Positions 22,871-35,513 of a stretch of DNA of 64,000 nt are shown one piece after another. The translations under genes and the position numbers were made by a program. The notes under the pieces were generated by a model that saw only the letters and a program-made list of their open reading frames with translations, did not search any database and had not been told where the DNA came from. Every line of letters begins with the position of its first letter. Within the stretch, counting starts at the first letter, position 1. Where the stretch lies: positions 1,488,001 through 1,552,000 of the forward strand of contig NC_052480.1 in assembly GCF_009730915.1 (NCBI RefSeq), written 5' to 3'. The DNA comes from Dioscorea cayenensis subsp. rotundata. Its lineage: Eukaryota; Streptophyta; Magnoliopsida; Dioscoreales; Dioscoreaceae.

Positions 22871-23550
22871 ACATTCTGTGAGGGTTTTCGAGGGAAGGTT
22901 CTTTGTAGCTCGATACCACTTTATCCTCTGACGTCTTGCGCCCAGTGACGTGGATGTTGGGGATCTTGATTCAGCTTACTCGGGGTTCGTCCAGGGTGAA
23001 GTATGTGATTAGTCGCGGAAGCTTAAGCGAGTGTGTTTAGAGAGAAGGGGCATTAAAGCTAAGAGAGCATAAAAGGCTAGAAGCAAGAGAGACAAGAGAC
23101 AAGAAATGTATTCACAGATAAAGGACTTCTTTATTGCATAATGCTTTAGGGTGGATGGATACAAGGGAAGTAATGGAGGTGTGGGTAAGTATAAGGATGA
23201 TACTAGGACTATAATGCCCAGAGGTGGTGATCCTCCCTTACTGACACAAAGGGTGCCCTTATATAGGCTCCAAGAGACTTAACCCTAAACTCATGGTTAG
23301 CTAACTTAACCATGGTTGGACACTATACGAGACAAGACACATACCTGGTTGTCATGTAGCTAACATGACAATTACCAAACTATTAAGTACAAGCATGCTC
23401 TTGACGATAAAACTACATTTGCTGCTGATTGACCTATTTTACACACTAAAAAAACAAACACCGACTCCTTTTACATATTAAAAACAAACAATCTTGCTCG
23501 GTCTTTCAACAGATGTCGGAGATCTTTTTTAGTAGAGATTTCCTAGCCTT
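22870..23550 (-). promoter_or_regulatory. Pararetrovirus control region of unit A
   Basis: On the minus strand, in order: TATATAAGG-type promoter box near 23259-23270, AATAAA at 23130-23135, a purine/pyrimidine-biased leader, and TGGTATCGAGCT at 22907-22918. The last resembles the tRNA-Met primer-binding site of Caulimoviridae (TGGTATCAGAGC) with one base fewer. The arrangement promoter, poly(A) signal, primer site within 400 bases is the caulimovirid layout. Confidence 0.7.
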
Positions 23551-26500
23551 CCATCATGTTGGCTAAGTTTTTCTTGACAATGTCTTCTAGTCCGTCGGGA
23601 GAGTCGAGTTTGGACTTGGTATCATTAAAAATATATGCGAGGGAATGCTTAGTGCTTGAATAATCTCAAAAGCGATATTCTCTTGCCCATGAGCAGACTT
23701 GCTTCATGTGAGATTCGATGGTGGCATCTGTGAGATAAAGGCTTGGAAAAAGGAGACGATACATAGGGAACATGTCTTTGGTCGACATATACCTGTCATG
23801 ATCTTTGTTTCCGGCACCATTTGACATCTTTGGTTGTCGGCAATTGTGGGAGCAAGTTCTCTTCAATCGGTGGAGATTGCACATGCTCGCCATAGTTTCA
23901 TTTGTCTTTTTGATATCTCCGGAATGATCATATCTTCCAGTCGAATAGGATTTATCCTTTCTTGCTCAGGTTTATGATGGCGAAGGAGAGTAATCCGTCA
24001 ATATGTGATCCAAGAGCTTTGAAGAATTTGTGTAGAAGATGTATCAGCTGCCAGTATTCGTTCAGGAAACTTGCTTGCTCTGGACTTGTAAGCATTATTC
24101 TGCACAGGTATCCATATTTGAAGAGGTTGATAGCATTTATCTGAACACCATTAATCTCTTGATCATGTCATTGGGACATGTCTAAGGAACATTTAACTGC
24201 AGTGAATCCTTCTTCGCATTGGCATCCAGAATCCTTGTGGGCTATTTCTCTAAGAACATTTCCTGCTATTGCAAATCCTGCCGGGAGAATTTCTTCTTTT
24301 TGCAAGTTGCCTCGGTATTTCTTGTTCGAGAGATAAATTGGTTATCTTGAGTTGCCATTACTTTCTTGAAAATGAAATGTTTTACTTCTCCTATTGGTTC
24401 AGGGAGCAGTTCAAACTTTTTACATTCTTTGTTTTCTGTCTTGATAGAGCTGTCTTCATTTCTTCAGCTTCTTTTGTAATTTGTTGAAGTTGAGCTTTAA
24501 TCAGAATGATTTCTTCATTTTTGTTGGACATTTCTGCTTCTAATACTTTAATTTTCTTTTCCTGTTCTACCATGTAGTCAAGTGTTTGAGGTTTCAAAGG
24601 AAAACTTTATACTTGATGATTACGGTAAGAGCGGATGAGGGTGGAGTTTGGGTTTTTTTCATTTGTCGATGAAAATATTTTTGCTAGGGAATGGAATAAG
24701 GAGATAAGAGTTTTTGGAGTCGTGTTTATTGGCCCCAAAGATTATCAAAATTATCTGTTGAGGAAGATTGAGATTTGCTTGTGTTCGAATTTGATGTAGA
24801 ATTCAAAAGGAAAGATTGGGAGGTTCGATTGAGGTTCAAAGGAAGAAGATTGGTTATAGAAATTTTTTTCCCTGCCATATCGCAAAAAAATAAACTTATT
24901 AGCTAAATAGAGTTTCATGCTTTTTGCATGTGTTGGATATATAATCTTTCATGCTTTTTAGCATGTTTTGGGGATGAAAAAGATAGCGAGGTTTTCACCA
25001 TAAAAGAGACAGCGTATGGACCTCTGTTTTTTTGTAGCCACGACTCTTTTTTTATTCGGATGAACAAACCTTTGTTTGTTTATTTCCTTTTTAGGACTTT
25101 GGTTACATAGTTCCCACAATTAAAGAGCATAAATGAACCTGCTGGCTTTGCGATCACGAGTTTTTCTTCAATGCGAATGGACAAACTATGGTGTAATATT
25201 TGAATTACATTTTTTTCCCAAAGAGATAAATATAAAGGAGATTCGAGTTGGTTGGGATGTTTCTAGTCCTAAATTTAGGGAAGGAGATGAACAAAAAAAT
25301 TAAAATTCTTTTTGTAAAGATGAATAATGCATTATTTCTTAAATATTCATTAATTTCCCTTTGTTTTACATTATCTTGAATTTCTTTTATTTCTTTTTTT
25401 CTATTTTTTTGTAATTCTTTGAGACATTGTTAATTTTTTTCTCTTTTGATTTCATTATTTTTCTCCCATTGAGTCTTCTTTTTTTCTTTTTAGTAATTAA
25501 GTCTATGTTATTTTTGTAGAGAATCTACTATTTTACTTCTTGAATGAGTTATTGGATATTTAAAGATTATTTTATCTTTAAATTCTTTTAAGTCTTTAAT
25601 CATTTTTTCTAATTCTAATGTGTTTTCCTTATTTACTTTTTTCTTAGTCATGTTATAATATTTTCTGTTAATTCCTCAATTCTTTGAATGATTATACCTT
25701 TTCCTTTATTTTTGTTCTTTTTTATTTTTTAGTTGTTCTCTTAAATCTTCTATTTCTTCTTCAAGATTTTTTATCCTTTTTAATAATTGATTAATTATTT
25801 CTTTATCTTGACTAAATTTATTATTTGATCTTTCTATTTCTTTTTCTTCAAAAGTAAAATCACATAAATCCGATACACATTTTCGACATAATGATAAGTC
25901 ACATTTTAAGCACGTTACTCTATGTTTTGTTATATGGAACTTATAACATTTATCACATTTTGTTTTATAATTAATTTTAAATGGTTCAAATTTATGTTCA
26001 CATTTTTCAAAATTTTCAATTTGATTGTATTGTTCTAGTAGATACCTTGGATTTATATCTAGGTTGTAGGTTTGTTTATTCATTTTCTTTAATCATAACA
26101 AATATTTATAGAATCATATTCATTTTTTAATCTTGATCTATAATTCCATAGTCTATTTTGTTCTTTTAGATATTCATCTTGATGAAATTCTTTATATTTT
26201 ATTTTCGTTGGTTCCCATATAGATTTTCCATTTTTATCTTTTTTTCTTTTTGATTTGAATTTTTACTTCTATTAATGATTACGCTTGATGGTTGATTTGA
26301 TCTCTTAGAGTTATATATCTTTTTAACTCCTTTTTAACCACATACATTGTTTTTGCTTTTTAATTCTTCTTTTTAAGCTTCTATTTTTCTTTTTTATTGT
26401 ATATTTAATTGAGTTTTTTATCAAATCATCTATTAAATTTATATCTGTTGAGTCTATTAATTCTTTCATATATAACAGCTTTCAATTGATCTAAATTGTT

Positions 26501-26875
26501 CTTCTAGAAATTCTTTCCATTTCTTTTATTTTTAATTATTCTTTGTTGATGTTCTAATGGATATAACTCTTTTTCTAGGGTATATATTCTATATTCCATT
26601 TCCACTTTCCATATTCATCATATTTTCTTTGTTGCTATTTCCATTAATGTTTCTGAGCTTATTTTTATAAAAATTCTTTTTCTTATTACATAATCTTTGA
26701 CACATAATAACCACATTGCTTTTTCTATGTTTTTATTTGGTGCTATTAAATTTGTAGGGTAAATAACTTATATATTTTCTTAATGGTTTTAATTGTTGAT
26801 CAATTATTTACTGGATCGAGTTTGCATTTAATAATTCCATTTTATTCTTGAAGTTCTTCAATTTTTTTATGCTTT
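23550..26875 (-). mobile_element. Pararetrovirus unit B, distal part
   Basis: Sequence present only in unit B. Frames seen on the minus strand are 23666-23893 (75 residues, several Cys/His), 24391-24597 (68 residues, coiled-coil, beginning MKPQTLDYM) and the zinc-finger frame at 25706-26083. In caulimovirids this distal part would hold capsid, protease and reverse transcriptase. I found no recognisable reverse transcriptase motif, so that part is absent or decayed past recognition. Confidence 0.5.
25706..26083 (-). pseudogene. Pararetrovirus zinc-finger/coiled-coil protein remnant
   Basis: A 125-residue frame. Residues about 27-72 hold C-x3-H, CDKC, a further His, CLKC, CRKC and a final Cys, i.e. 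a multi-Cys zinc-binding module. Residues about 85-125 form a charged coiled coil (LLKRIKNLEEEIEDL). This is not the CCHC knuckle usual in caulimovirid capsid proteins. No confident family match; it may be a nucleic-acid-binding structural protein. Confidence 0.5.
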
Positions 26876-27388
26876 TTATTTTTTTATCATTCTTATACTT
26901 GTACTTCCATCAATATTTTCATAGAATTCTGCATTACTTGGTCTAGTTGATGTTATTGGAATTTCTATTGGTTGAATATTCCATTCACTTTCTTCTAATA
27001 TTTCTGATGGATAGGTTTTTCCTTCTATTCCTTTTAATCCTTGATTTTCTAATAATAATTTTGCTTTTTTGGGTGTTAAAATATAGTTGATTCTACAGCT
27101 ATTTGTTAATTGTCCTATGAATGTTTTTGTTATTATTAAATTGGCTTTGTTTGAAGTCATGGTATATCCTTTTGAATTTATTATTAATTTTATATTTTTA
27201 TAAAATGTTTCAAGTGGTACTAAAAAATTTGGGGTCATATATATGATTTCTGGATTATCAATATTTAGATCCACTTCCATAGATTCAATTGTTGCTTTAG
27301 TCATGTTTTGAATTTGTCTTGTGTCTACTAAGCTTAATAAAATTTTTGTGCCTAATCCTTTTCTATGTAATCTTATTACTCCTAACAT
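26876..27388 (-). pseudogene. Pararetrovirus movement-protein-like remnant (30K superfamily)
   Basis: A 170-residue frame beginning MLGVIRLHRKGLG, followed by LSLVDTR, then PNFLVPLETFYKNIKL and SKGYTM. The order (G-x-I-x-L-x4-G, then an L-x-D-x-R motif, then a P-N-F beta-strand region) fits 30K-superfamily cell-to-cell movement proteins of Caulimoviridae. The first part recurs, cut short, in unit A at 20576-20776. In caulimovirids this protein forms tubules at plasmodesmata. Confidence comes from motif order only. Confidence 0.6.
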
Positions 27389-29440
27389 TAAGAGTCCTAA
27401 ATGTATTAATGTATATCCTGAATATAATAGTTTGTTGTATGATTCTTCTGTTATTAAATCTAATATGATTTGTTTTTCATTACTTGTACAGACATATTTC
27501 TATTTCATCATAATGTTCATATTTTTTTGTTTTTTTGTTTCAAATATTCCATATTTATATAATTCTTCTCCGGGGAATTAATTTAATGTTTATTTCTCTT
27601 GCTTTTATTTTTGATGTTCTTCAATTGTATAAGTTACTTCTTTTTCTTTTTTTGATGTTTATTAATTTGGTTCATAAATTTAAAATGATTGAACACAGAA
27701 AATCTTCTAATATGATCTATATTTTTTTACTATAGTTTTTTTCTTCGGATTTTCTAAATTAGACATAACTTGCTTCTATTTTTATCAAATTTTTTTGTAA
27801 TATGTTTTAATTCCCAATTTTTTTCAATTGTTTCTTTGTTCTTCTTTTGTTCCATTTTTCTATGATTCTTAATTTTTTTCCATTAGATATTGTTCTACTT
27901 CATTAAGCCATATATTTTTTTGATATTTAATTTTTTTCTTTTTAAGTTTAATTGATATTGATTTAATTCTTCTAAAAGGATAATATCTTATTTTTGATTA
28001 ATTCAATTTTATAAAATTCAGTTGTTTTCAAGTAGATGTTTCATTTCTTGGGAAATTTTTAATCTATATTACGGTGGTTTTAATAATTCTTCTTTAGTCC
28101 AGATTTTTAAATGGTGTTATTGGTTTTTCTTATTTTTTTGATTTGTTCCAATTTGAATATTTTTTTAACTTGATTGCATAGGGTTATCAATTTCAATTTT
28201 ATGATTTTCTTTTTTTCTTTTATGCTATTTTTTTCACATAATCTAGATTTGATAGGATGATTTCTAATTTTTAATAATTGTGTTTCCAGATTATTTAATT
28301 TTTTTAATAATCAAATCCATTTTTGCATCCATTTTTATGTTTATGATTCTATTAAACTTTCTATCATTTCTTTAATGATTTGTATTGATACTTTTTAATA
28401 CCATTAATATTTTTAGTTATTATTTTTTTATCTCTTGATTGATATTCATTTTTAGTTTTTCATTTTTAAGATATTTAGATTTCTTAATATTACCATGATA
28501 TTTATCATAATTATTAATATTATTGTAATACATATTACTTGTATTATAATTATTTTTTTCCAATATTTCTTTTTATAATTTGATTCATTGATGTTTTAAT
28601 TTGATAATTTGTTGATATTGTTGATTTGATATTTTGTTGTTTTGATTTAAATGTTTCTTGTTGATTTAATTTATGATTGAGTTTATTTGATTTTTGTTTT
28701 TATATTGAACTGAAATAAGATTTGCAGAAAATATTAAATATTAAAATTAAAATTTACTACTATTTTGCAGTAATAAAATTTTACTACTAATTTGTAATAA
28801 CTTGAAATAAATAAGAGAGAATACTTATGCAGTAACAAGATCCACAACATGTAATATGATAGAAGTTAAACTTGGCAAATAACCCTATTTGATCCATAAT
28901 TATTGTAAGTAAAAACATGTTTTTGGTTTTTGTTGGTTTTTTAATTTTTGTGGGTTTTTTTAAAATTAAACTCCTTTTCACCATGGACATTCTCATGTCG
29001 GCTCATTCAACCTTACCGTCTTAGGACCTACTGACCCTTTCCCTCTAGTACTTGGGCGATCCTTGTAGAGTCTCCAGTTTCCAAAGCCTGAGTGTTCCAC
29101 TTTGCATAATTACTCGGAAGTATAATTTTTTGAGATCATCTTGATTATCTTTTAATATATGAGAGTTTATCTTTCCAACTTTCAGAGTTCAGACTTACCT
29201 CCACACTCTGTTTTCCCCTTAACGGACCTCCTGTCCTCTGGCGGGTACTGTTCGGTGCTCTCCAGTTTGTCTTACTCTTTATATTAGTTAGAAAAACTCT
29301 TTATATAAAAGATACATCTTTTAAGCTCAAAAATATTTTTCAAAGATCTGTACAAAACTCATTTTTTAGATTTTTAGATATGGGTTCATGGATCAAATAA
29401 AAGCTATAATACCAAGGTAAAACTTACTATCTACATGTTG
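27389..29440 (-). mobile_element. Pararetrovirus unit B, proximal coding and leader part
   Basis: Counterpart of 20780-22870 in unit A, with the same succession of short Lys/Asn/Ile-rich frames and the same leader words (CTAGTACTTGGGCGATCC, GGACATTCTCATGTCGGCTC). Broken, and less open than unit A. Confidence 0.6.
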
Positions 29441-30079
29441 GGGACCCAGTTAAGGGTTTTTACCCCTGCATGGTAAACATTACCTTGAGGTTTTTCGAGG
29501 AAGGTTCATCGTAGCTCGATACCACTTTTATCCTACGACGTGCTGCGCATGCACGTGGATGTTGGGGATGCTTGCTCAACTTACTCCCGGGGTTCATCCA
29601 AAGGGTGAAAGTAACTGTTAGTCGTGAAGCTTAAGCAGAGTGTGTTTAGAGAGAAGGGAGCATTAAAGCTAAGAGAGCATAAAGGCTAGAAGCAAGAGAG
29701 ACAAGAGACAAGAAATGTATTCACAGATAAAGGACTTCTTTATTGCATAATGCTTTAGGGTGGATGGATACAAGGGAAGTAATGGAGGTGTGGGTAAGTA
29801 TAAGGATGATACTAGGACTATAATGCCCAAGAGGTGGTGATCCTCCTTACAACACAAGGGTGCCTTATATAGGCTCCAAGAGACTTAACCCTAAACTCAT
29901 GGTTAGCTAACTTAACCATGGTTGGACACTATTACAGACAAGACACATACCTAATTGTCATGTAGCTAACATGACAATTACCAAACTTATTAAGTACAAG
30001 CATGCTCTTCAACAGTAAAACTACTGTTGCTACAGTTGACCTATTTTACACACTAAAAAAAACAAACACCGACTCCTTT
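29440..30079 (-). promoter_or_regulatory. Pararetrovirus control region of unit B
   Basis: Minus-strand TATATAAGG-type box near 29863-29873, AATAAA at 29739-29744 and TGGTATCGAGCT at 29513-29524. Homology with the unit A control region ends at about 30079, where host DNA begins. The right edge is therefore a truncation inside the control region. Confidence 0.7.
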
Positions 30080-30614
30080 GCAGAGAGCTAGCTAACAGTA
30101 ATGCTATCAATAGAGACTGGTTTTCCTTGTGCTTAGTCCTATAGTATATACCATTTTGCTGATATACAGGCTAAACTGGTACTTAGAACTTACCAATAAA
30201 TATTTGATTTTGTGGTCTGCCATTGCTGGTTTCTATTGTCACGTATTGGAGACGCAGTTCTAAACAATGCACTAAATTCCTAGTTATACATGAAAGATTA
30301 TAATCATACAAATAAATATTTGCACATGGAGTTCGATAAGAACTACCTTTTCCAAATGTTTTCGCAAAATTGGACAGCTCTGTTTAGGTATATTTCCTAG
30401 TTAACTCACCATATTTGTCCCAGTGCCATGGCCACCTGCTGTTTTGAGCCTTCCATCCCGGTCAGCCTACATGATCACATCTGCTTGCCACCATTCACAT
30501 AACTGATAGAATTCTCTTAAAATAACTAGTTACTCGCTCATTCACATCGATCATTCTAACGGTGACTTGATGCAACCAGTACTAGTTTATATTCAGTAGT
30601 TGTTGGTTATATAG
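30080..30614. other. Host DNA between the pararetrovirus and the CCA-adding enzyme gene
   Basis: Likely 3' UTR and downstream region of the minus-strand gene that ends at 30615. I looked for the lost 3' part of the host gene interrupted at 19933 and did not see it here. Confidence 0.4.
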
Positions 30615-33600
30615 TCAAGCACAAGGTTCCAGCTTGGCCCGTTTAGCTTGAGATTGCATCATCCAATCGAGTGCTTCATTTGCAGTTTTTTCTGGATGAG
30701 CAAGCTGCCACTTGATTAACTTGTCTTGCTGCAGAAAACAGAAAAAGAAAACAAACATAACACGTTAGACAGTGAAAATACATATTATACACTTGTGGTG
30801 CTTTGGATGAACTTACCCATTCCTTCACTAACGGCCCTCCTGTTTTAAGTTGTAAAGCTCCCATTATTGCCTTCCCGTCGAGTAGTGGTTTCACTTTCCA
30901 CACATTATCTAGATCTGCAACATGATAAATAACAGTATTATGAAAAACAAAGGATAGAAGATCAAACAAAGTTAAATTAAATATTAAGGAAAAGAAATAA
31001 GAGAATGGTATATGAGAGTTGTGTACCTAGTTCTTTCACAGCATGCTCAACTTGCACGAAAATTTCCTTTCTCTTGTCCAGCTCCAAGTCTGTGCTCAGA
31101 GGATATCCAGCATGGACAAGCTCAGGGTATAAAAGAGCGGAAATCAACAGGGCTACCCTCCAAAAATCTTTTATTTGTCTCAGAAGCAAGCCTATAATAA
31201 AAGTCACTATGAATCTGATCAGACATTTGCTCTAGCATTGCTGCATCATATGTCATATCTTGAGCTCATTTAAAAAAATTGAATTAATTGGAGAAAAATT
31301 ATTGTAAAATGATTAGAATTAATCAACTGAAGAAAATGAAGCAGAAAATAAACCAGGTTGAAGCACCACCCAGATTCTTTTTATTGTAAATTATGCAAAT
31401 TTAGAAAAAAAAAAACCATAGAAGGAAACCAGTTTGAGATAGCATAAGGTAGTTGATATAAAACAAAAGACAAAACCGAGCCACAAGATTAGTAAAGAAT
31501 CAATCAATCAAAGACCTGCTAATACCCGCCGTTTGGAGGTGGATGAAAAACCCAGGCATTCATCACCCAGTTCCTCAGCAACAATATCTGATTCCCCCTT
31601 TGACTCAAGAATAGGAATCAAAGAAATAAATCTCTCAGATGCAACATGTATGCTGACCACCTAAAGCCAAAGCAACATTTATTGTTAAAACAAAGTGACC
31701 ATGAAATCCTCGCAAAGTTCGAAGAATATTTCACAAATTGCTTATGAAACAAACCATTTCAGCATCACTGGCTTTCAGTTTCAGAGAATTTCGAATGATG
31801 TAGGTGGATACAGGAATCTGGAAAAAGGGACATACAAGGTTAAATAGATAAGCAGTGGGAATAAACTTCTAAAAAGATAAGAACCCTACACTTGCTAGAG
31901 AAAGCCTCAATAATAAATACATCCTTACCATCAATTCAACTTAATTTCAAATTATATAAAAACTATAAGGGCGACTGGCATAAACTTGTTAAACAGAAAA
32001 AGAACTTCACCTTCTTCAACTTGTTATCTGTGTAGATAATACTTCTAAATGGAAGAAACAATCCTGCATAAAGGTAGAGTCTCCGTTGTTCATCCTGAAA
32101 TTTGAATGTTGCATGTCACCAGAGATGTTAGGTTATTTCTAAGTACAACAATCAAAGTCTAATTCATGGTTAGCAGGACAGCATCCAAACATCCATTCTA
32201 GTATTGAGTCAGGCATTAGCACATCCTGAATTAAGGAATCCTCTATCAAAGAGTTGGATCTACAACAAGCAATCAGCCTGACCCATAACACTTGAGATGC
32301 CAATAAAACAAACAGGAAGCTACAATGATGTCCTATTCTTAACGTAAGTAGGCCTGAACTCTTGATCAAAAATATCTAGATAGAGGAAAACTGGATAATA
32401 ACTACTCACACTGAGTAATAAAGAACCCATCATTTGCAAGATTTTCCAAGCAGCCTCCATATAAAGAACACATAGCCTGTTCATCAGTGGAACTAAAAGG
32501 TTTGCTTGATCAAGCATACTTTGAAGCAGGCATGAGAAATAATTATTTGAAAAATGTAAAAACCAACCTCTCAGATTCTTCTGTTGGTGTAGGCTGAGTG
32601 TTTTTTGGTAAAGTGAATACAGCAGAAAAGAGATTCAACTCACAAATATAAGTCATTGCGTTTCACCGGATTATTGTCGGAAATCATGAGATCAATCTGC
32701 AGATGGGTAGGGAAAATGAATCAAACAATAGAGATGCTGAATACTGTAAAAAGAAATGTAAATGGAGCCTACCTCATGGCCGATGCGTTCTCTGCTGATT
32801 TTATCAGCAATGGCTGTTTTCACTTCTTCATCTGAAGCAGCCTTCTTCAAATTTTCATCTAAATTGAATCCAAACCTAGCACCTGAGAAGGCAAGTTACA
32901 AGAGAACTATGCTTAACAATAGTTTTGGATTTTATTTGAGCTTCAGCCAGGCACAGACTAACCATCAAATCAGATATGTTACATTTTCACAAACTTCCAG
33001 CACAAGAAAATTATAGATTAACTTGCACAAATTTCCTAGATGATATCAAACATTGACAATGACTGCAACACAACATCTGAGTTTAAGAAACTGCATCAGT
33101 CTCTATGAACTATGATCCATAACAAATTTATGGTGAACATTTGAAGGCTCGACTAGAAAAGTATTTGCAATTTATCCTTCCACTGGAGTGGACACTGAGA
33201 GATTAATTTTTATTTACCCACAAACTGAAGAATGTTTAATTATCAAAAAGAATTAACATAATTTTCAGAAGAAGAGATCATACATGACGCCAGCCATCAT
33301 AGTGTTTAGTAGGAAATGCTATGTTAAACACTTTTAGTTTACCAAATCGAATAGCTCGAAGGACTCGGAGGGGATCATCCAAAAAGGTAGCCTTTGGTGG
33401 TAAGGGAGTGGCAATGAAGCCCAGCCTTTAAATGTTGAATACCTACATAAAGTTAAGTCATGAAAACAGAAATCAGCAAAAGTTATGAAAATTCTTCCAG
33501 AATATTATGAATTTATTTTTTAAAGCTCTAACCTTTTCCAGTCAAATCTTCAACTGAATTTGTGTTGATATTATAGAAAAGGCTACCATGAATGAGATAG

Positions 33601-35249
33601 GATGAGAAAAAATTTCTGAGTTAGAAATGAATAACAAAATAAAAATAAAATTATAATTCCAAAATGCATAATTGAAAGCAGTGTGTTCAAAAGACATCAT
33701 ATTGTCCTGACATGTTAGCGGCAAATGCATGACCTACAGGAATTAATGTGAATGATCATACTACAATGAGACCATAGTTGCCGAAAGTCAGACAATTAAT
33801 TGACTTGGGGAGTAATCATACATGACTACAACATATCTTGTAGAGCTAGATCCTAAAGGAGCTAGCATTAATCAGATAGGCTCTATGATTTATGATAGCA
33901 AAAAAACACCTGTGGGTATAACAGATTGGAAATCATTGAACAGATAAAGAACATATCTTTATTGATTGTTTAAGAATAGATCCAAGAGGAGAGCTTAATT
34001 TAGCACTGGTTGATTAGAAATGCTTGGGAAGTCTGCAACAATGAGAGCTCAAATGTATTGAATTCACTTCTATTTATTTTCCTTTGATTTTGACAATATT
34101 TTTCCGTAAACATCCAAGCAGGATTTTGGAGAATAGAACTAGTTACCTATTTATTGTTAGATCCCTGCGGTATGCATCTTCTTCAGCAGTTCCAAACTCC
34201 TGCAGTCAAAATTTGAATAAAATATAAAACAATAATACATTGATGGCAAAGCTATACAAGTAATACGTGAATCACAATCTAATACCAGCCAATTATATTC
34301 TAGAAAAGTTGAGTATATGCATGAGCTACACGCACCATTGTAGGGATCCGGCTGTTCTCCACATACTTCTCAGATCTCAAGTTAACAAAATCTATCCAGG
34401 TATCATATACACGCATCCTTGCTGTCTCCAAGTGTTTTGACTGCTCCGGATTTCCTGCAAAGTTACCAAGCTATTAGATACAATTAAAGTTGAGCAGAAA
34501 CAACATGAACAACTCAGACTATCACCAAGTGACCAACTTCCAACATATAACTCAGACTATACACAAATATAAGTGCAAAATAAAACCAACCAATCATAAT
34601 AGCAATAACTAGAAATTCATACAAATCCTAGCAGAACATTCATGTGAAACATACAAAGCAACAAATGCATGTGATCACCACTGTAAGCAGTCTAAAGATC
34701 AGATTATACCGCTGGATAACACCTACTCCTTGTATCTCCTCGCCAGTATGCTGCAGGTAAGTGTTGATTTTTTCACAAAACTCTTGTCCCAGCATGTTAT
34801 CCAATGCAATGTCAATATCATAGCATTCTTTGCCCAAAAGCTGAAACCAAATCCAAAGAACCAGCATCCAATCAAGCTAATTCCACTGAAAATTCCTTCA
34901 AAATCGAATCACTGACAAAATATAAAGAATTAAAAAGAACCTTATCGCGGACCCAGCCACCAGCAACGCGGAGCTGAGTATCAAGACCGAAGTGGCGGAT
35001 CACTTCGAGAAGCCGTCGGAATATCTTCTCCTCCTTCTCATTGAGATCGATCGTCTCCCTCACAGAATGGGAAGGAGGAGGAGGAGGAAAAGGGTCCGGT
35101 TGCATAGTTCTCCCGGCGCCGGCACTGCAGAGGGGACGAAACCCTAGGTTACGGCCGGAGACGGCGGAGGAGAGGAGGGGTTTGGGAGCGAGACGGCGAA
35201 GGGGACAGTGGAGAATGAGGAAGCGCGTGGGCCTCAGATGAAGGGCCAT
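30615..35249 (-). CDS. CCA-adding tRNA nucleotidyltransferase (organelle-targeted)
   Basis: About 15 exons fit: 34941-35249, 34710-34840, 34336-34454, 34147-34199, 33533-33582, 33343-33442, 32773-32882, 32568-32696, 32410-32492, 32011-32094, 31755-31817, 31516-31661, 31027-31191, 30817-30914 and 30615-30728. The product (about 580 residues) adds or repairs the 3' CCA of tRNAs. The Arg-rich N-terminus MALHLRPTRFLILHCPLRRL looks like an organellar transit peptide. Head-domain motifs follow: RVAGGWVRDK, the metal-binding D-x-D in CYDIDIALD, RRDLTIN, LFYNINTNSVEDLTGK, then DDPLRVLRAIRF and ISRERIGHEIDLM. The C-terminus WQLAHPEKTANEALDWM is typical of plant members. Four exon regions need one base fewer than the sequence shows to keep the family frame: near the exon 2/3 junction, about 33425, about 32665, and at the donor near 32410. 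All four are insertions, which favours consensus error over decay. Confidence 0.9.
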
Positions 35250-35513
35250 GAATTTGGGCTTTTATAATGGGCTGCGTTTTATAGTTTCTCTGTGCCTCGT
35301 TATATGTTTGCGATGTGATCAACGATTGGGATTTTTCGTAAACAAATGGTTGGTTTATTTTGCATTTTCACCCAGTAAATTTTTGCAAATTTATATATGG
35401 GCTTGTGAACTTCTTAATTTGATGAACCTTTGCAGCTTTATATAAATTAATAATTTTGTCAGATAAAATTTATTGTGCTTTTGCTAATTTGATCCATGAA
35501 GTAGGAAAAATCA
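35250..35513. other. Upstream region of the CCA-adding enzyme gene
   Basis: Promoter side of the minus-strand gene, cut by the assembly gap at 35514. Contains TTGGGCTTTTATAATGGGCTG near 35255 with TGGGC(C/T)-type boxes. No coding sequence. Confidence 0.4.

Larger units (their letters stand above)
19934..30079 (-). mobile_element. Endogenous pararetrovirus (Caulimoviridae-type) array, fossil
   Basis: Two head-to-tail units on the minus strand repeat with a period of about 6.6 kb (the AATAAA signal lies at 23130 and again at 29739). Unit B runs from about 30079 down to 23550 and unit A from 23549 down to 20576. An inverted promoter-leader fragment (19934-20575) is joined on the left. Each control region carries a TATATAAGG promoter, AATAAA and a TGGTATCGAGCT primer-binding-like site. 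A movement-protein-like frame and a Cys/His zinc-finger frame are present. No reverse transcriptase, protease or integrase signature was seen, and no target duplication flanks the array, as expected for pararetroviruses, which integrate without an integrase. The array is broken in many places (more than ten). The units are very alike, which would suggest a young duplication or insertion, but many of the differences are homopolymer run lengths, so divergence is a poor clock. Confidence 0.75.

Noticed and set aside
20576-30079. Classic LTR retrotransposon with long terminal repeats
   Set aside because: The repeated blocks carry promoter, poly(A) signal and a primer-like site. They recur as part of a whole-unit tandem repeat plus one inverted fragment, with no target duplication and no integrase. 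A pararetrovirus array fits better.
32139-32369. Extra exon of the CCA-adding enzyme within 32.1-32.4 kb
   Set aside because: The frame there (LLTLRIGHHCSF...) has no counterpart in the family, and flanking exons join directly once the CAG|GTGAGT donor near 32410 is accepted.
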